DNA of 64,000 nt. Source: Prostheceraeus crozeri (lineage: Eukaryota; Platyhelminthes; Polycladida; Euryleptidae). The notes beneath the pieces were generated by a model, which saw only the letters and a list, made by a program, of their open reading frames with translations, made no database searches and was not told the DNA's origin. Location of the stretch: the NCBI GenBank assembly GCA_907163375.1, contig CAJQUW010007504.1, positions 124,001 to 188,000 of the forward strand. The letters run 5' to 3'. Positions 45,746 through 57,460 of this stretch are shown piece after piece. Position 1 is the stretch's first letter, and every line of letters starts with the position of its first letter. The position numbers were made by a program, and so were the translations under genes.

Positions 45746-48700
45746 AAGTGAAAGATAGATTCTATGTTGCATCGCCTCTACCTGTCAATTTCAGTCTGAG
45801 CAAGCAAGCACACTTTGTATGCACGATAATGTTTGGCACTGTAGTCGAAATTAACTTGTCCCTATTTCCGAACATATTTCAAACTTCATTCCTCATACTT
45901 GGCGCCGTGGGTTGAGGCTCCACACACAATGACCTTGTTATAGATATCACGAATCCGTTTATCAACTGTTTTAAATATAGTCACACACAGAGATGAGCGG
46001 AGTACACAATGAAAATTTCTTCCCTGTAGCTGTATGTCGACGTGTGTGTGTGTGTCGGGAGAATCTAGCTCATTCCATTAGCTGATCCGTTGAACTATGC
46101 GATGTACCTTTCCATATTATGGACTGATAAGCAATCCGTATTCGTCTGATCCTACTGCTCAACGAAGATCTCATGACACTGAATAAGAAGCTTTTTCTTT
46201 AAACTTACTTGTTGACTTATTGTAAGAAGGATCTATCTTCCTTGGTCGTAGAACCGTCTTCATTACAGGTAGGACCGCTCCATGGCTGTTCACGCCTCAT
46301 AAGTAGGCATCTCAGAGTGAGGACGCTGATTCTGTTCATCATCATTATCTGATTACTATATCTGCGCATTGCTCTTTATAGATCATTTTTTGTCCCGATC
46401 CCCCTTTTATACCTTTGATTTGTACTGCACTTTTATTTTTGTATTTTGTTCTCGGAACTGTCCTTTATCATGGTCCGACAATTTGGTGCATCTAGTATTA
46501 GTCTTCCGTTGACTTCTGCTTTACTGAGGGCGCAGAATCCACAGGGGTCCGGACCCTCTCCTGATTTTCCTAGGATGAGGGGGTTTCGGACCCCTCTTGG
46601 AATAGAGTGATTTCCATGCATCTTCTATATGATATTCTTTCACTAAATTGCGAAATTAATCCTTGTCCATGTTGTGGCAGCAGATTCACTATTTGTGAAC
46701 GTGTTCTCTTCTGTATGCTAATCCTTACTGTTGTTGCTATCGCATAAGCTATCGGAAAGTCTCGCATACGATTATGCAAAGGTAGATCATGTGGTGTGAT
46801 GAACCCACACATCTGGAAATCCGACTTACCCTTTATCCTGTTCGTTTTACTTTACTCAACTGAGCACGCTCAAATAGTAATGTTAATACGAATACAGATT
46901 TTGATTCCAGAAACAGCTTATTGTCTGTTGAGAAAAGTCAAGACTCCTGGTATCGTTTTCAAATCTTAAAGCGTCAACGCGTTATACATGCACAGCGCCA
47001 ACTGAGCAATGCATTAACCATGCTCGAAATCCCTTTTGGGGTGCATAATACATAGCGCCTTCCAGCCAAATTCCATCATGTGTTTGAAAGGTTGACTAAT
47101 TAAGTAGACTTTGTTATAATTATTCAACCACTTACGAATGATTACACGATTCAGACACGTTTAAATTAAAAATTCTCCCATGATATGGAGGCTATGATGT
47201 GACCTATGTATGCTCGTATCCTTGAGATACTCATGTGGAATGAACAGTTTTTCAGTTTTATCAATCTTCTATATTGAAGCTTGCAAGCTTTCATGCAAGT
47301 GCGACTTGTAATCATATTGCATTCTATCAACTGCAATCATGCAGCAATATTTCTTTCTCCTTCACAATTGATCAGTGTGTCATTCATAGAACTTTCATGT
47401 TCATTGATCACCAATTAAAGATGCAAATATTGGAATGAAATTGCACTTGAATTGTCATCTAGTTTTCTTACCTGCTTGATATCGATTCTGATACATCCAT
47501 AAAAGTTAAATCAATTGAAGAAACATCAATTAACATAATTCAAAACATTTTCTGTACATTTTTTGAGTAATGTGCATGTGATGATGACCGCCGTAAGCTT
47601 CTTTGATCGCTGTTGTGATGATCAACTCGAATCAACATCCCATTTCTGGATGTATGATAAAAATCTAAACATTGACTGATTTCCGCTTGGAAATGCTTTC
47701 TTACGCTGAAAGAAGCATAAATATAACAATACAATCAGAAAAAATTATATGATCACAACTACAGTACTAGTAATAATTGGACATTTTGTATGTGCTCTGT
47801 ACATGGTTGTACCTCAAAATGTGCGTGATAGCTGTGTTATATATCGCAAAAATTATTTCGATTGAAAACTAAATACCATGATACTGCACGCTGGATTTCA
47901 GAATACTTCCAAGAATAATTGGATTTATTAACAAAACATCATCAGATGAGGGTGAACTTGTTTGGGCATTAGAGATTTTCCTTCAACTCACTGATTAACC
48001 GTATGATATTCCATTCTCAGTACACCTTATAGCGCAGCACAAATGTTAGTTTAAGACAAAGTCACGTTGTCATTCATCATCCGTCGCTTCGCTCTCTTAT
48101 GAGATAGTCTACACAAGTGATGGTGACAGCACCACAAAGGCAGTCATGTACATAAAAGATGTTATGAAATGTACAAATATTGATTTTCATGATCAAAAGT
48201 CAAAAAATGAGGAATTATTGTTCGAGATCAGATGAATACCAACAGCTCTGTTGTGAATGATATCCTATAGACAAAAGGATCTACGTGACTTCAACGCCTG
48301 ACTCTGAAACTGATTAGAAAAATAATTTGAAAAAAAGATGTCCCTTTAGTAGCTTGAAAAATAAAAAATGCCACAAATAGTTTCTTCATTATAATTTATA
48401 ATTTCAACGAGATCGTTCGTCCAGTTCTCTCCATGGTGGATACACTGGAAATGAACATGAACATTTGGTACACACTGCTATTGACTGTCAACACGATTCA
48501 GAGAAGAAATGCTGCACACAGCGTGACACAATTTGTGGACGGAAGGTGGAATAGATGGATAATCACAATAAATGAGTAAATGAGGCATTCGTGCATTATT
48601 TTTCAGCTAGTAAGCTGCATGAAAACTTAACCAATTCCTCGTGATCTCTTACCAGGAATGTTGGAAGATAATTGTTTTCACATGTCTGTGTGATTGAATT

Positions 48701-48812
48701 ACCTGTTTACATAGTCCCTAGACGGTATTAAAACTTTCTCCGTTTGAAAAGTTGTCCGTGTATTTTATTCCAAGACGTTCTATCAATCATCCATTTTGAC
48801 ACTTAATATATT

Positions 48813-48900
48813 CCTTGTAGTTCAGCTGGCCCTTCGTTTCACAAGCGATGATGGAATAGATAGGGTAAAATAGAAGTTCTAGGTTCAATTTCTCTGTTTT
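48813..48900 (+). repeat. tRNA-Val-like relic or SINE fragment
   Basis: TAGTTCAGCTG at 48820-48830 fits the A box. TTCGTTTCACAAGCGA (48835-48850) resembles an anticodon arm with loop TTCACAA, giving a CAC (Val) anticodon. GGTTCAATTTC at 48884-48894 resembles a B box with one mismatch. About 20 extra bases lie between the anticodon arm and the T arm and the D arm is shortened, so this is not a working tRNA gene; a tRNA pseudogene or SINE head is more likely. Confidence 0.35.
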
Positions 48901-49767
48901 CATGTTTCTCTCATTTCTGTTCTGCAAGCTTCTATGGCCCTTGATTCGACGTTGATTGTCCCGACTACCAGATGTTGTGGCTCCGCTTTAATATTGATGG
49001 TCGACATATCTTCACTGCCATGCTGCTTACAGATCTCCAAACTTGTGATGATGGTTACTTATCTGCTTAACGCATTTACGTGTATTCAGTTGAAGCATCA
49101 TTGCCAGTTACTCCTCTGCTGAAGTTGTTTCATTCGGTTATTTCAACGTTTATATTGCTAGCTTGTTGACTTTTAATCACTGTGATTCTGCACATGTTGA
49201 CCTAGAAGCATGCTTGATTTAGAATGACAGCAAATAGTTCTCCCTCCAACCCGAGTTCCAAATTGTCAAGGAGACTTTTCCAGCACATTAGACCTTTCTA
49301 CGCAACTTCATAATACGTTTGATATTATTGAATAATGAAACGCCTCTAGACAGTTTTGGCGACTGTGTATGCCAGACGCTTAAGTAATGAGCAAGCTATG
49401 CATTGAAAGCAAAAGAACCTGAAGATTTTTTTGATGATTTTCGAGTTCGAAATATGTATAACATTTTACCATTGAGATCGCAGAGTGCCAGCTTGCTTGT
49501 GTCTTTGGTGCCTCAGCCAAGCATCCCTGGATGATCCTGAAGGTCTCTTCGGTCATTTCCGTTGGAACTATGTGTTCAATTCATTCGATAGCTCTGAAGT
49601 AGATGGTGTTTTCTCTCGTCACAGATAGGATGTTTGTTGCATGTCTGCTAATATACCTTCTTCCTTAACAAGGGGTTGATTCGAACAAGAAGGGTTGGAG
49701 TTGAATGCACATAAGTGAAGAGCTTCAATTTCGAAAGCAGTGTCATTGTGTTAAGTGATTTAAAATT

Positions 49768-49819
49768 CCTGCAATCCAACCACAGCGTGCCTGCAATCCA
49801 ACCACAGCGTGCCTGCAAT
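49768..49819. repeat. 22-bp tandem repeat, 2.4 copies
   Basis: CCTGCAATCCAACCACAGCG-TG repeats at 49768-49789 and 49790-49811 without mismatch, plus a partial third unit CCTGCAAT. Confidence 0.9.
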
Positions 49820-50195
49820 AAAGCGGCACTTTCCTGGCTAATTAACCTTCTCAAAAGATGGTCCGATGGCCTTGAGCTTAGAGGGCGTGCTTGCATGTCG
49901 TGTGGATCCAACGTCTTTTGTTCGAATCTGCCCTCGACTGATGAAACTCGGTAGCACAGCTGTTAATATTTCATAAATTTGCCCATAGCCTAGTTATGTT
50001 CGGTGCAAGTTTCTGCACTGTAACATATGTTAGGATCACAATAAGCAATTGCATTAAAAGTCTGTGCTACCCAGCCCCTTAACTTCTATGTATTGAGTAA
50101 TTAGGGTGCCAGAGTACCATGAATGAAAAGTGACCATAATGACCATGCACATGCTGATGTACCGTTACCTAACTTTAGTCATTTTTGTTCAATAC

Positions 50196-50505
50196 CCGCA
50201 CAGAAATAAATGGGTAACAATCATACCAAAATTTAGTATGATTTTTGCATACGTATGACAAGTTCATGTAATTTTGCTGATGATTGTAGTGTGATTGTAG
50301 TATGAAATCTCCATGCATATGTGAAAGGTATGAGAAAGTCATAGTATGATTTCATGCCTAATTCTCATACGTATGACGATCTGTCTGATATTACGTATGA
50401 TATCAGTATGAAAATAGTAAGATATTGTCATACATATGCAGAAGGTTTCGGTACAATTCATACCTATAATCATGCGTATAATCATAACCATTTATTTCTG
50501 TGCGG
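50196..50505. mobile_element. MITE (310 bp) with CCGCACAGAAATAAATGG ends
   Basis: Perfect 18-bp terminal inverted repeats: CCGCACAGAAATAAATGG at 50196-50213 and its complement at 50488-50505. The interior is AT-rich and dense in palindromic 'CATACGTATG' and 'CATACATATG'-type motifs in both orientations (50249, 50365, 50392, 50435). No coding capacity. The target duplication is unclear: ATA lies outside both ends, but one base off on the left. Confidence 0.8.
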
Positions 50506-52965
50506 ATAGACTATGTTCAATAGTGAATTGATGACAGCTCAAGAAAAAACATAAATTGGATAACATAATAAACATCGTCCATCTGATGATGGTCAATGGA
50601 TGTTGTCCGAAATAAATACAAGCAAAAAATAGAAGTTTGACATCTATGCTCATGACTCCTTCTTGGTCTTGTTTGTCCGAAACTATAAATCAGAATTATA
50701 TGCACGTAAATGTTGTCTCGCAGTATTCGTGTATTTGCAGTGTAGACAATTTTCGGCAAAAAGTAATGGTTCATTTTGTTAAATTATGAAGCCACCAGGT
50801 GCAAACAAATTCATATATCTGCTCTTATGACGGTGTAAACTCATGATGCAGTAGCGGCTAGAAAACACACTAACCAAGTGTGTGACGTTAGCTGAACCAA
50901 TTTCTTAGTGTCGCCGATAGGCGCAGCAAATCAATTTAATTCATCACCATCTGCTCAACTTCGTTGCGCTGATCACAAACATGTGGCTCAGTTTTTATAA
51001 CAGCGTAGTTCTGAGTGCATTTTGAGTGCTTTGATCGAAAAAATGGTTCTACTAACTATATTTTATCTTAAACTGAGCCTAGCCGAAGACATGATGAAAA
51101 AATGTAGCCAGGCCTGCGGCTAGGCGCGGTTTTAGCAGACTCAGCTACATAGCATGTTTTCTATTCACACGTGTATTTTAGGCAGGTGTGTCCTCTGTGG
51201 TAGGGCAGTTGCGGGGAGAACACTCTCTTTGGTTCAGTCGGGTCTGGAGCCACGGTAGCGGAGCCGTAGTAGGGCAGTCTGATCTCTTCAACCAGAGAAA
51301 TCTAGTAGTCTTTGCACAAAAGTCGTTCCTCCAATGATGCTCGATGACTCAGAATCGATGGGTTTCTTAATATAGCTCTTACATGTTGCATTCAATGAGC
51401 CGTGAGTAGGATAAGGGCCACAACACGAGCAGCCAATGGGTTCAGGAGATGAATAGTGTAAATGAAATCAGGTCTCTTTTATGGCTTCTACAAAAAAAAG
51501 ATTTTTTATGCAGGTGTGAAGCCTGCAGCGCATAGCCAAGTACGGTAGATATTGTGAGACCACTCCGATGAAACATGAGCTGTGTAAAGTCAGGTGAATT
51601 CAACAGTTCTGGAAGGAATAGCTTTTAACAAGATTGGGTGGAAGAAATAATTCAAATCCTTATCTCACATATAATATCGGCTAAAACGACTCATACGACA
51701 TTAGGCCCAGCCGAGCCAATATCCTTTTATTTGCAGCTGAGCCATGTGGTTTGGTTTAAGCTGCGACTCGGATTGCTTTGCACATGTCTGCTTATAATTC
51801 AAGGTGGACTTTTCAATTGTGTTATTAGTTTATACTTGAAGCATTTCGATGAATTCGATAAAAAATTAGTAACATGTCAAAATCACATGTGTGAGGTTTT
51901 CTTAAATATTTGATCAAGAATAGCACTATTGGTCATTGGACTTGGCAGCTAATCATTTTGTGCGAGCGATTTTGATGATGAAGTTTCAATCTGAACACAA
52001 AATATTATTCATCGAAATTGTTAATTCTTTTTTTTTACCAGGAAGCTCATAATTTCAAGTAGAAGCTGATATCACTGTTGAAAAGATTACGCTGAAAATG
52101 TGCTGCATAGCAATAGTTATGTCATTATTGAAGACTTTGTCCATTTTCTTTGGCCACTGTGATTCATAGTTTCGGAAAAAATTATGCAGTCACACATTTG
52201 CTCATAACGAATTTGATTGTGATGTTGTCTACGCAGGCCGCAGCATGTTATCACTCACACGAACACAATTTAGCACTTCAGATTTAGCATGAAAGTCTCA
52301 TTAGTTTATTATCAGTGATTTTTGGTTTTTGTCTACTTTTACTCAAGATCTTTATGCAATTTTGTCACTGAATTATGTCACAATTATAAGTAGAGAGAAA
52401 CAGTTTATAAAACGTTGCGTAAATGCCTACATCACTTGCATCCGCACTGGAGCCCTTATAAAATTGCTAAAGAGATAAACAGATTCCGTGATGAAGAGTT
52501 CAATGATCGATCATGAACACATTGAATGCAGTCTAATGGTCAAAGTAAGTATGATGATATTCTTCTAAATGAAAATGTTTGGGGTTTAACTTGGAAACTT
52601 GCAGACTTTGGAAAAAACCCCAGAAAATACGAAATTTCTGGCGTTTCGTTACAAAACGAGATACAAAAACTTCGCTATGATGATAATCATTTAAGTGAAG
52701 AATTGGAAGTAGGCTAGCTTTTCCGTTCAGTCGCCGTTCTTTTCATCTAGTTTTTTGGATTTCGAGTTCTTCTGCTTTGCATGTATATTATACTCTCACT
52801 CTCATCCTCAAATGCAATCACTGCAATGTTGATTATGGTGATAAAGACGTGCATTGCCTTCAAAATGAGACATTTGCCAATTTCTGTTGGATAATTAGAA
52901 AGGTATACTACATTAAATTTTTTTTTCATTTTGTGTCGGAGTGAAAAGATATCTCTCTTATGAAA
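50506..52965 (+). other. Galpha intron, ordinary stretch
   Basis: No gene or transposon end recognised. ORFs at 50517-50774 (minus), 51638-51913 and 52526-52717 (plus) show no family motif. Confidence 0.45.
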
Positions 52966-53166
52966 ACTGCCGGGAGGAAAAATCAACTTTTCAGTCCCTC
53001 GGGATGGGAAAGCTAACTTTTCCTCCCGCAGTTAGCTTTTCTATGTAAACAACTATAAAAGACAAATAGAAGTCTATAAACAAATTCTGATTAGTCAGAG
53101 ACTACCAAGATATCCATATAGTTCCTTGACTTACTCATAGATTTCGCGATGCAACCATCAATTTCA

Positions 53167-53713
53167 TATTATCAAACTCCCTTCCTATCTCCACTATGTT
53201 GAACTATGCGTTCTACATTTTCTAATGTAGAACGGAATTTCTATGAATCAAAATACATGTAATCCAATGGGCTACCGTGCTACATTTTTTTACCCTACAA
53301 TGCACCCAAATTGCAAGTAAGCTCAGATGATATCTTGGGTATAGATAATAAGGCTACACCTCATGCAAATGCCAGTTAAATATCTGTTCACTTGAAATTC
53401 AAATGAAGGAAATGCACATAGAAGTAGATAATAGTACTTTCTATGGTATTGTTAATTTCTATGGAAATGCATGACATCAATATTGGATAGGCTATCTACT
53501 AGGACTTTGGATGCCATGGAAAGCCAACCACGTTTGTGTTCTTAGCAGATTGTCTATATCGTCACTGGTCCATAGAGTTCATTGACATTTCTTGATCGTT
53601 TGATAATAGTGATATAACTACTCCATCTGTACTACCATAGAAAGATGTAGCACTCGGCTTCGCCTCGTGCTACATTTTCTGTGGTAGTACAGATGCCGTA
53701 GTTATATCACTAT
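53167..53713. repeat. 546-bp tandem duplication, copy 1
   Basis: Begins TATTATCAAACTCCCTTCC and repeats at 53713 with only about four differences over 546 bp (for example AAGCTCAG/AAGCTTAG, TATCTG/TATCGG, one inserted T, GATGCC/GATGTC). The near-identity means a very recent duplication or gene conversion. The copy ends with a long hairpin (53598-53723). Confidence 0.93.
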
Positions 53714-53723
53714 ATTATCAAAC
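53598..53723. repeat. Long hairpin, about 55-bp arms
   Basis: The left arm starts GTTTGATAATAGTGATATAA and runs through CTGTACTACCATAGAAAGAT to GTAGCAC. The right arm is its near-perfect reverse complement ending TATTATCAAAC. The loop is TCGGCTTCGCCTC. The tandem-duplication boundary falls inside the right arm, suggesting the hairpin promoted the duplication. The second hairpin copy (54145-54260) lacks the outermost bases. Confidence 0.88.
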
Positions 53724-54260
53724 TCCCTTCCTATCTCCACTATGTTGAACTATGCGTTCTACATTTTCTAATGTAGAACGGAATTTCTATGAATCAAAAT
53801 ACATGTAATCCAATGGGCTACCGTGCTACATTTTTTTACCCTACAATGCACCCAAATTGCAAGTAAGCTTAGATGATATCTTGGGTATAGATAATAAGGC
53901 TACACCTCATGCAAATGCCAGTTAAATATCGGTTCACTTGAAATTCAAATGAAGGAAATGCACATAGAAGTAGATAATAGTACTTTCTATGGTATTGTTA
54001 ATTTCTATGGAAATGCATGACATCAATATTGGATAGGCTATCTACTAGGACTTTGGATGCCATGGAAAGCCAACCACGTTTTGTGTTCTTAGCAGATTGT
54101 CTATATCGTCACTGGTCCATAGAGTTCATTGACATTTCTTGATCGTTTGATAATAGTGATATAACTACTCCATCTGTACTACCATAGAAAGATGTAGCAC
54201 TCGGCTTCGCCTCGTGCTACATTTTCTGTGGTAGTACAGATGTCGTAGTTATATCACTAT
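53714..54260. repeat. 546-bp tandem duplication, copy 2
   Basis: Second copy, 547 bp because of one extra T in the GTTTTG run near 54080. After 54260 the sequence diverges from the start of the unit. Confidence 0.93.
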
Positions 54261-54415
54261 AATGAACAATAGACATCTATAAATCACAAAATGAAAAGCT
54301 ACATTCTTTCGAGAGGAAATAAACGTTTCCTCCCCTAGCTATCTGTCCATTCCTCGCTGCGCTCGGGCTGTACACCTAGCTGCGGGAGGAAAGTTGATAT
54401 TTCCTCTCTCAAGAA

Positions 54416-54742
54416 AATAGTTAAGTCACATTTTTTATGCCGCCCATGTATTTCCACATCATGAGCTGCAATACTGGCAACTCCACTTCCATGTTTTTAA
54501 CTTTTTAGCAGTTACTATCATCAGCTAAATATAAATAGATGTCGTTGATGAGCATATAACCTGAAAATAGTAACACAATCTCACTCACCCATCTTTCTAA
54601 TCAGAAAATAAGGATAATACATTCTACTTAATAAGTATTAGTACACACACCTGCTAACTAATTGTCATTTTAGAATTAAATGTGTGTAGTTTCGCATTTT
54701 TCCATCTCTACATTGTCTTTATATGTTTGTATATCATTACAG
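54416..54742 (+). other. Galpha intron end before exon d
   Basis: Ordinary AT-rich DNA ending in the acceptor 'tatatcattacag' (54730-54742). No other feature. Confidence 0.6.
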
Positions 54743-54867
54743 GTGGGTAGAGAACCGCTCTGTTATCCTATTCCTCAACAAAGAAGATTTGCTGGAGGAA
54801 AAAATCGCAGCTGGGCAGTCGAAACTTGAAGAAAATTTTCCTGAATTTGAAAAATTCCATACCAAAG
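54743..54867 (+). CDS. GNAS: G protein alpha-s-like subunit, exon d (NKxD motif)
   Basis: A 125-base exon. The first base completes Arg from exon c, then 'WVENRSVILFLNKEDLLEEK' and 'IAAGQSKLEENFPEFEKFHT' follow, ending in phase 1 before the donor GTAAGTACC. FLNKED holds the NKxD motif that reads the guanine base. 'AGQSKLEENFPEFEKF' matches the Gs-type 'AGKSKIEDYFPEF' insert after helix alphaG, absent from Gi and Gq, and is the strongest class marker in the window. The LINE relic at 54940 starts within about 75-130 bp of this exon's donor. Confidence 0.96.
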
Positions 54868-54939
54868 GTAAGTACCATGCTACTTCTTTTGCAAACCGGA
54901 ACCCTAATACAGAACAACGGTTCACCTAGATCATGTCGA

Positions 54940-56921
54940 AATTGAATCGATTCTCACATCGTGTCGCACAACAGCGTACCATGCATCATTCTTTTCATCT
55001 TTTCTCAATTGCTTGGTTAATCACATGTATGTGGTCGATCGTTGAGGATCCTTTCCGAAAGCCTGCTTGGTCTTGTGATCGGCGGTCATCGAGTGTTTTT
55101 TTCAATCGTCTTTTAATAATCCTCATAAATATTTTGTACGTGTGGATAATTAGGCTTATTGGGCGATAGTTTCGCATGTCACTTTTAGTCCCTTTCTTGT
55201 GTAGAAGCATGGTGTTGTAGTTGTTCCACGATTTAGGCATTTCACAGCGTTCGAGAATCTTGTTAAAAAGCTTGGTTAAATATTCTGTAATCTCATCTCC
55301 GACTTTCAAATATTCTGTGATAATGTCATCTTCTCCGTGAGCTTTGTTATTTTTCATGAATTTTAAGGCAGATCGAACTTAATCTCTCAATATTGATGGA
55401 GTTTGTTCTTCTTATAGTTATTATTATTGTCAATTATTGTAAGTGCCCCTACATCATACAGATTCCGGTAGTATGTTGTCACAGCTGTCAGTATTTTTTC
55501 TCCTGTTCGTTACCTCTCTTCCGTCCTGCATGATGGCTCTGATCCATTTTCTACTATTCTGTATCACTGATTGGGCCTTTTTCAAAGATTGGTTTCCTTC
55601 TATAACTTCTTCAATGAGTTTTTCATTGAATTTATTGATGTCTTCTCTGATCTTCATCCTGGTTATCTTCTTCGTTTCGATAAAGTCGATTTCGGTTCTT
55701 CTTGATTGTTTTTTTCGGAATTCTTCTTGTTTTCTAATTAAGCTAATGGTTTCCTTTGTGAGTTTACTTTTCTTTCGATTTTTGGAATTTTTTCTTCAGG
55801 TTATCGATCACTTCCTTGATTATTGTGTTCATCTCTTCAGCAGCTTCATCGACAGAGCCCTCATTAACAAAAAGTTGGAGTGCCTCAAATCGGTTATGCA
55901 ATGCCAACTAGTATTCGTCTTTCACCAGCATTAACTTTTCGGCAGGCAGACGAATTTTTCTTTTTCTTTTTTGATTCTTTCTTTTTTCTCTCGTCCACGT
56001 AGATGTGTCCTCTCACCATGCGATGATCACTGTCAAAGTCGAACCGGTTGACAACCTCGACATCGACATTAGTAAAGTGAGCTCGGTCTTTGAATAGGTA
56101 AAGTCAATTTCGTTCTTAGTGTCACCGTTTGGGGATTCCGATATCCATTTCCTAATACGTCTTTTCTTGAAGTAGCTGTTCATAATTTTCTGACCTTGTC
56201 TTGCAAAAATGTCGATGAGGCGCTCACCCCTTTCGTTACGTTTGCCTATTCCAAACGGACCCATGACGTCTTCTTCTCATATCCTCTGTTGTCCAACCTT
56301 CGCATTAAAGTCACCTATCAGTAATGGTTTACCTTCCCTCCCGCCATTTAAGACTTCCTCCATATTGTCATAGAATTCTACTAGTGTCTCTTCGCTACTC
56401 ACTGACGTGGGTGCGCGTGAACCTGTATAATTTTGAAGGTCACTGATTGCTAACTTTCAGAATAAGCACAGAGATTTGCCGTAGAAGTCGGTGACGTTGT
56501 CTTTCCATTCTTTACTGATTCAGAAACCCGTACCATATGAGGTCCCGATACCTTTCCAGTAAAGCACACTTTCGTCTCCTCCCTTTAGCACTTCTTCACC
56601 GTTTCTCCTCATTTCGCACATGCTACGGATGTCTACTTTGACTTTGGAAAGGGCTATTTCCAATTCTTATAACCGTATCTCTCCTTGGTGTTCTTCTTTT
56701 AATGTTCTTACGTTAAGCGTTGCAATTTTGAGTTGGGTAGTTGACTTTCTAGCATCCGTCTTCCTCCTCCGAGGACGGTTTGAGAGAAAAATTTCATTTG
56801 TTGCCAACCTATTGGTTGCAGTCGGTGAGTTAATTAATTGCCCAAATTGTCCTTGGCGGATACGGCTTTCATTTTCGTTGTGATCCATATTGATTATGGG
56901 GCTAAGGTCGCAATCCTCCAC
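54940..56921 (-). pseudogene. RTE-like LINE, 5' part (endonuclease to start of RT)
   Basis: Minus-strand LINE reading from 56921 down. The apurinic-type endonuclease starts at 'LKIATLNVRTLKEE' (about 56690-56730), has the catalytic 'LLIGDFNAKVG' (about 56295-56327), then 'RNERGERLIDIFARQGQ' and 'WISESPNGDTKNEIDFTYS' (56080-56240). A Lys/Glu-rich linker follows at 55454-55900, then the RT start: 'MKNNKAHGEDDIITEYLKVG' (55298-55357), 'NYRPISLIIHTYKIFMRIIK' (about 55120-55180) and 'QDQAGFRKGSSTIDHIHVIN' (55000-55070). It has several stops and frameshifts, so it is inactive. Similarity ends at about 54940-54995, before RT motif A. This copy has its 5' end (tandem monomers at 56944-57460) but lacks the 3' half, the reverse of normal LINE truncation. 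Confidence 0.85.
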
Positions 56922-56943
56922 GGTGACCTAATTCGGCTTGGAG

Positions 56944-57460
56944 AATGGTTTTAAATCAGAGTTTGCCTTCTCTTAGACTGGCTACCATCCAAGGTTAATA
57001 TGAGCCCAGTCCGCCAGGTACTCGGTCGCGCCTGCACAAGCTCTAACAAGAACTAACGAGGGAACCACGAGAATGTGTTGTTATAGGTACAGTTGGGAAG
57101 GAGGGGCCTTATGCATGTGTGTCTGAACACAGCGGCTGTCACTTCCCCTGAGTTAGAAATATCTCTTAGTCCAACTCTTGCTTGGATCTCTCCAAGTCCA
57201 TGATGGTTTTATATCGGAGTTTCCTTTTAAGGATGACGAGTCTCACCACCCACCCGGTACCCGGTTATACCGCCGGGCGCTCGGTCGCCCCTGTAGCCAA
57301 TTCAGTACACAACAGAGGGACCACGAGAAGGCATGGCTGCCGACACAATAGGGAAGGAGATGTCTCTTGCAAGTGCACTGTGCACCGCGACAAATCACTT
57401 TCCCTGGATAGGGGAGGCTATCGTATTCGCGTGCTAACCTTGTTAGGCATGATGTTCCGC
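56944..57460 (-). repeat. Two tandem ~258-bp monomers at the LINE 5' end
   Basis: Landmarks recur with a spacing of 256-259 bp: ATGGTTTTA(A/T)ATC(A/G)GAGTTT at 56944 and 57203, CTCGGTCGC at 57021 and 57280, ACCACGAGAA at about 57062 and 57319, and CACTT(T)CCCCTG-like at about 57140 and 57396. The copies are diverged (perhaps 70% alike). They lie just upstream, in LINE orientation, of the endonuclease ORF, where tandem promoter monomers occur in some LINEs. Confidence 0.6.

Larger units (their letters stand above)
45746..50195 (+). other. Galpha intron, ordinary stretch
   Basis: No supported gene. Small structures only: a 12-bp palindrome GGGTCCGGACCC at 46545-46556, a tRNA-like relic at 48813-48900 and a 22-bp tandem duplication at 49768-49819. 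ORFs in this stretch have no motif. Confidence 0.45.
52966..54415. repeat. Foldback-like composite repeat with internal tandem duplication
   Basis: Both edges carry inverted 'GGGAGGAAA...TTTCCTCCC' hairpins (52974-53036; 54312-54405), and the sequences just inside them are roughly inverted copies ('TAGCTTTTC...AGAAGTCTAT' at 53032-53080 versus 'AGACATCTAT...GAAAAGCTA' at 54270-54301). Between them lie two copies of a 546-bp unit. No coding capacity is seen, and the superfamily is not assigned. Confidence 0.6.
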
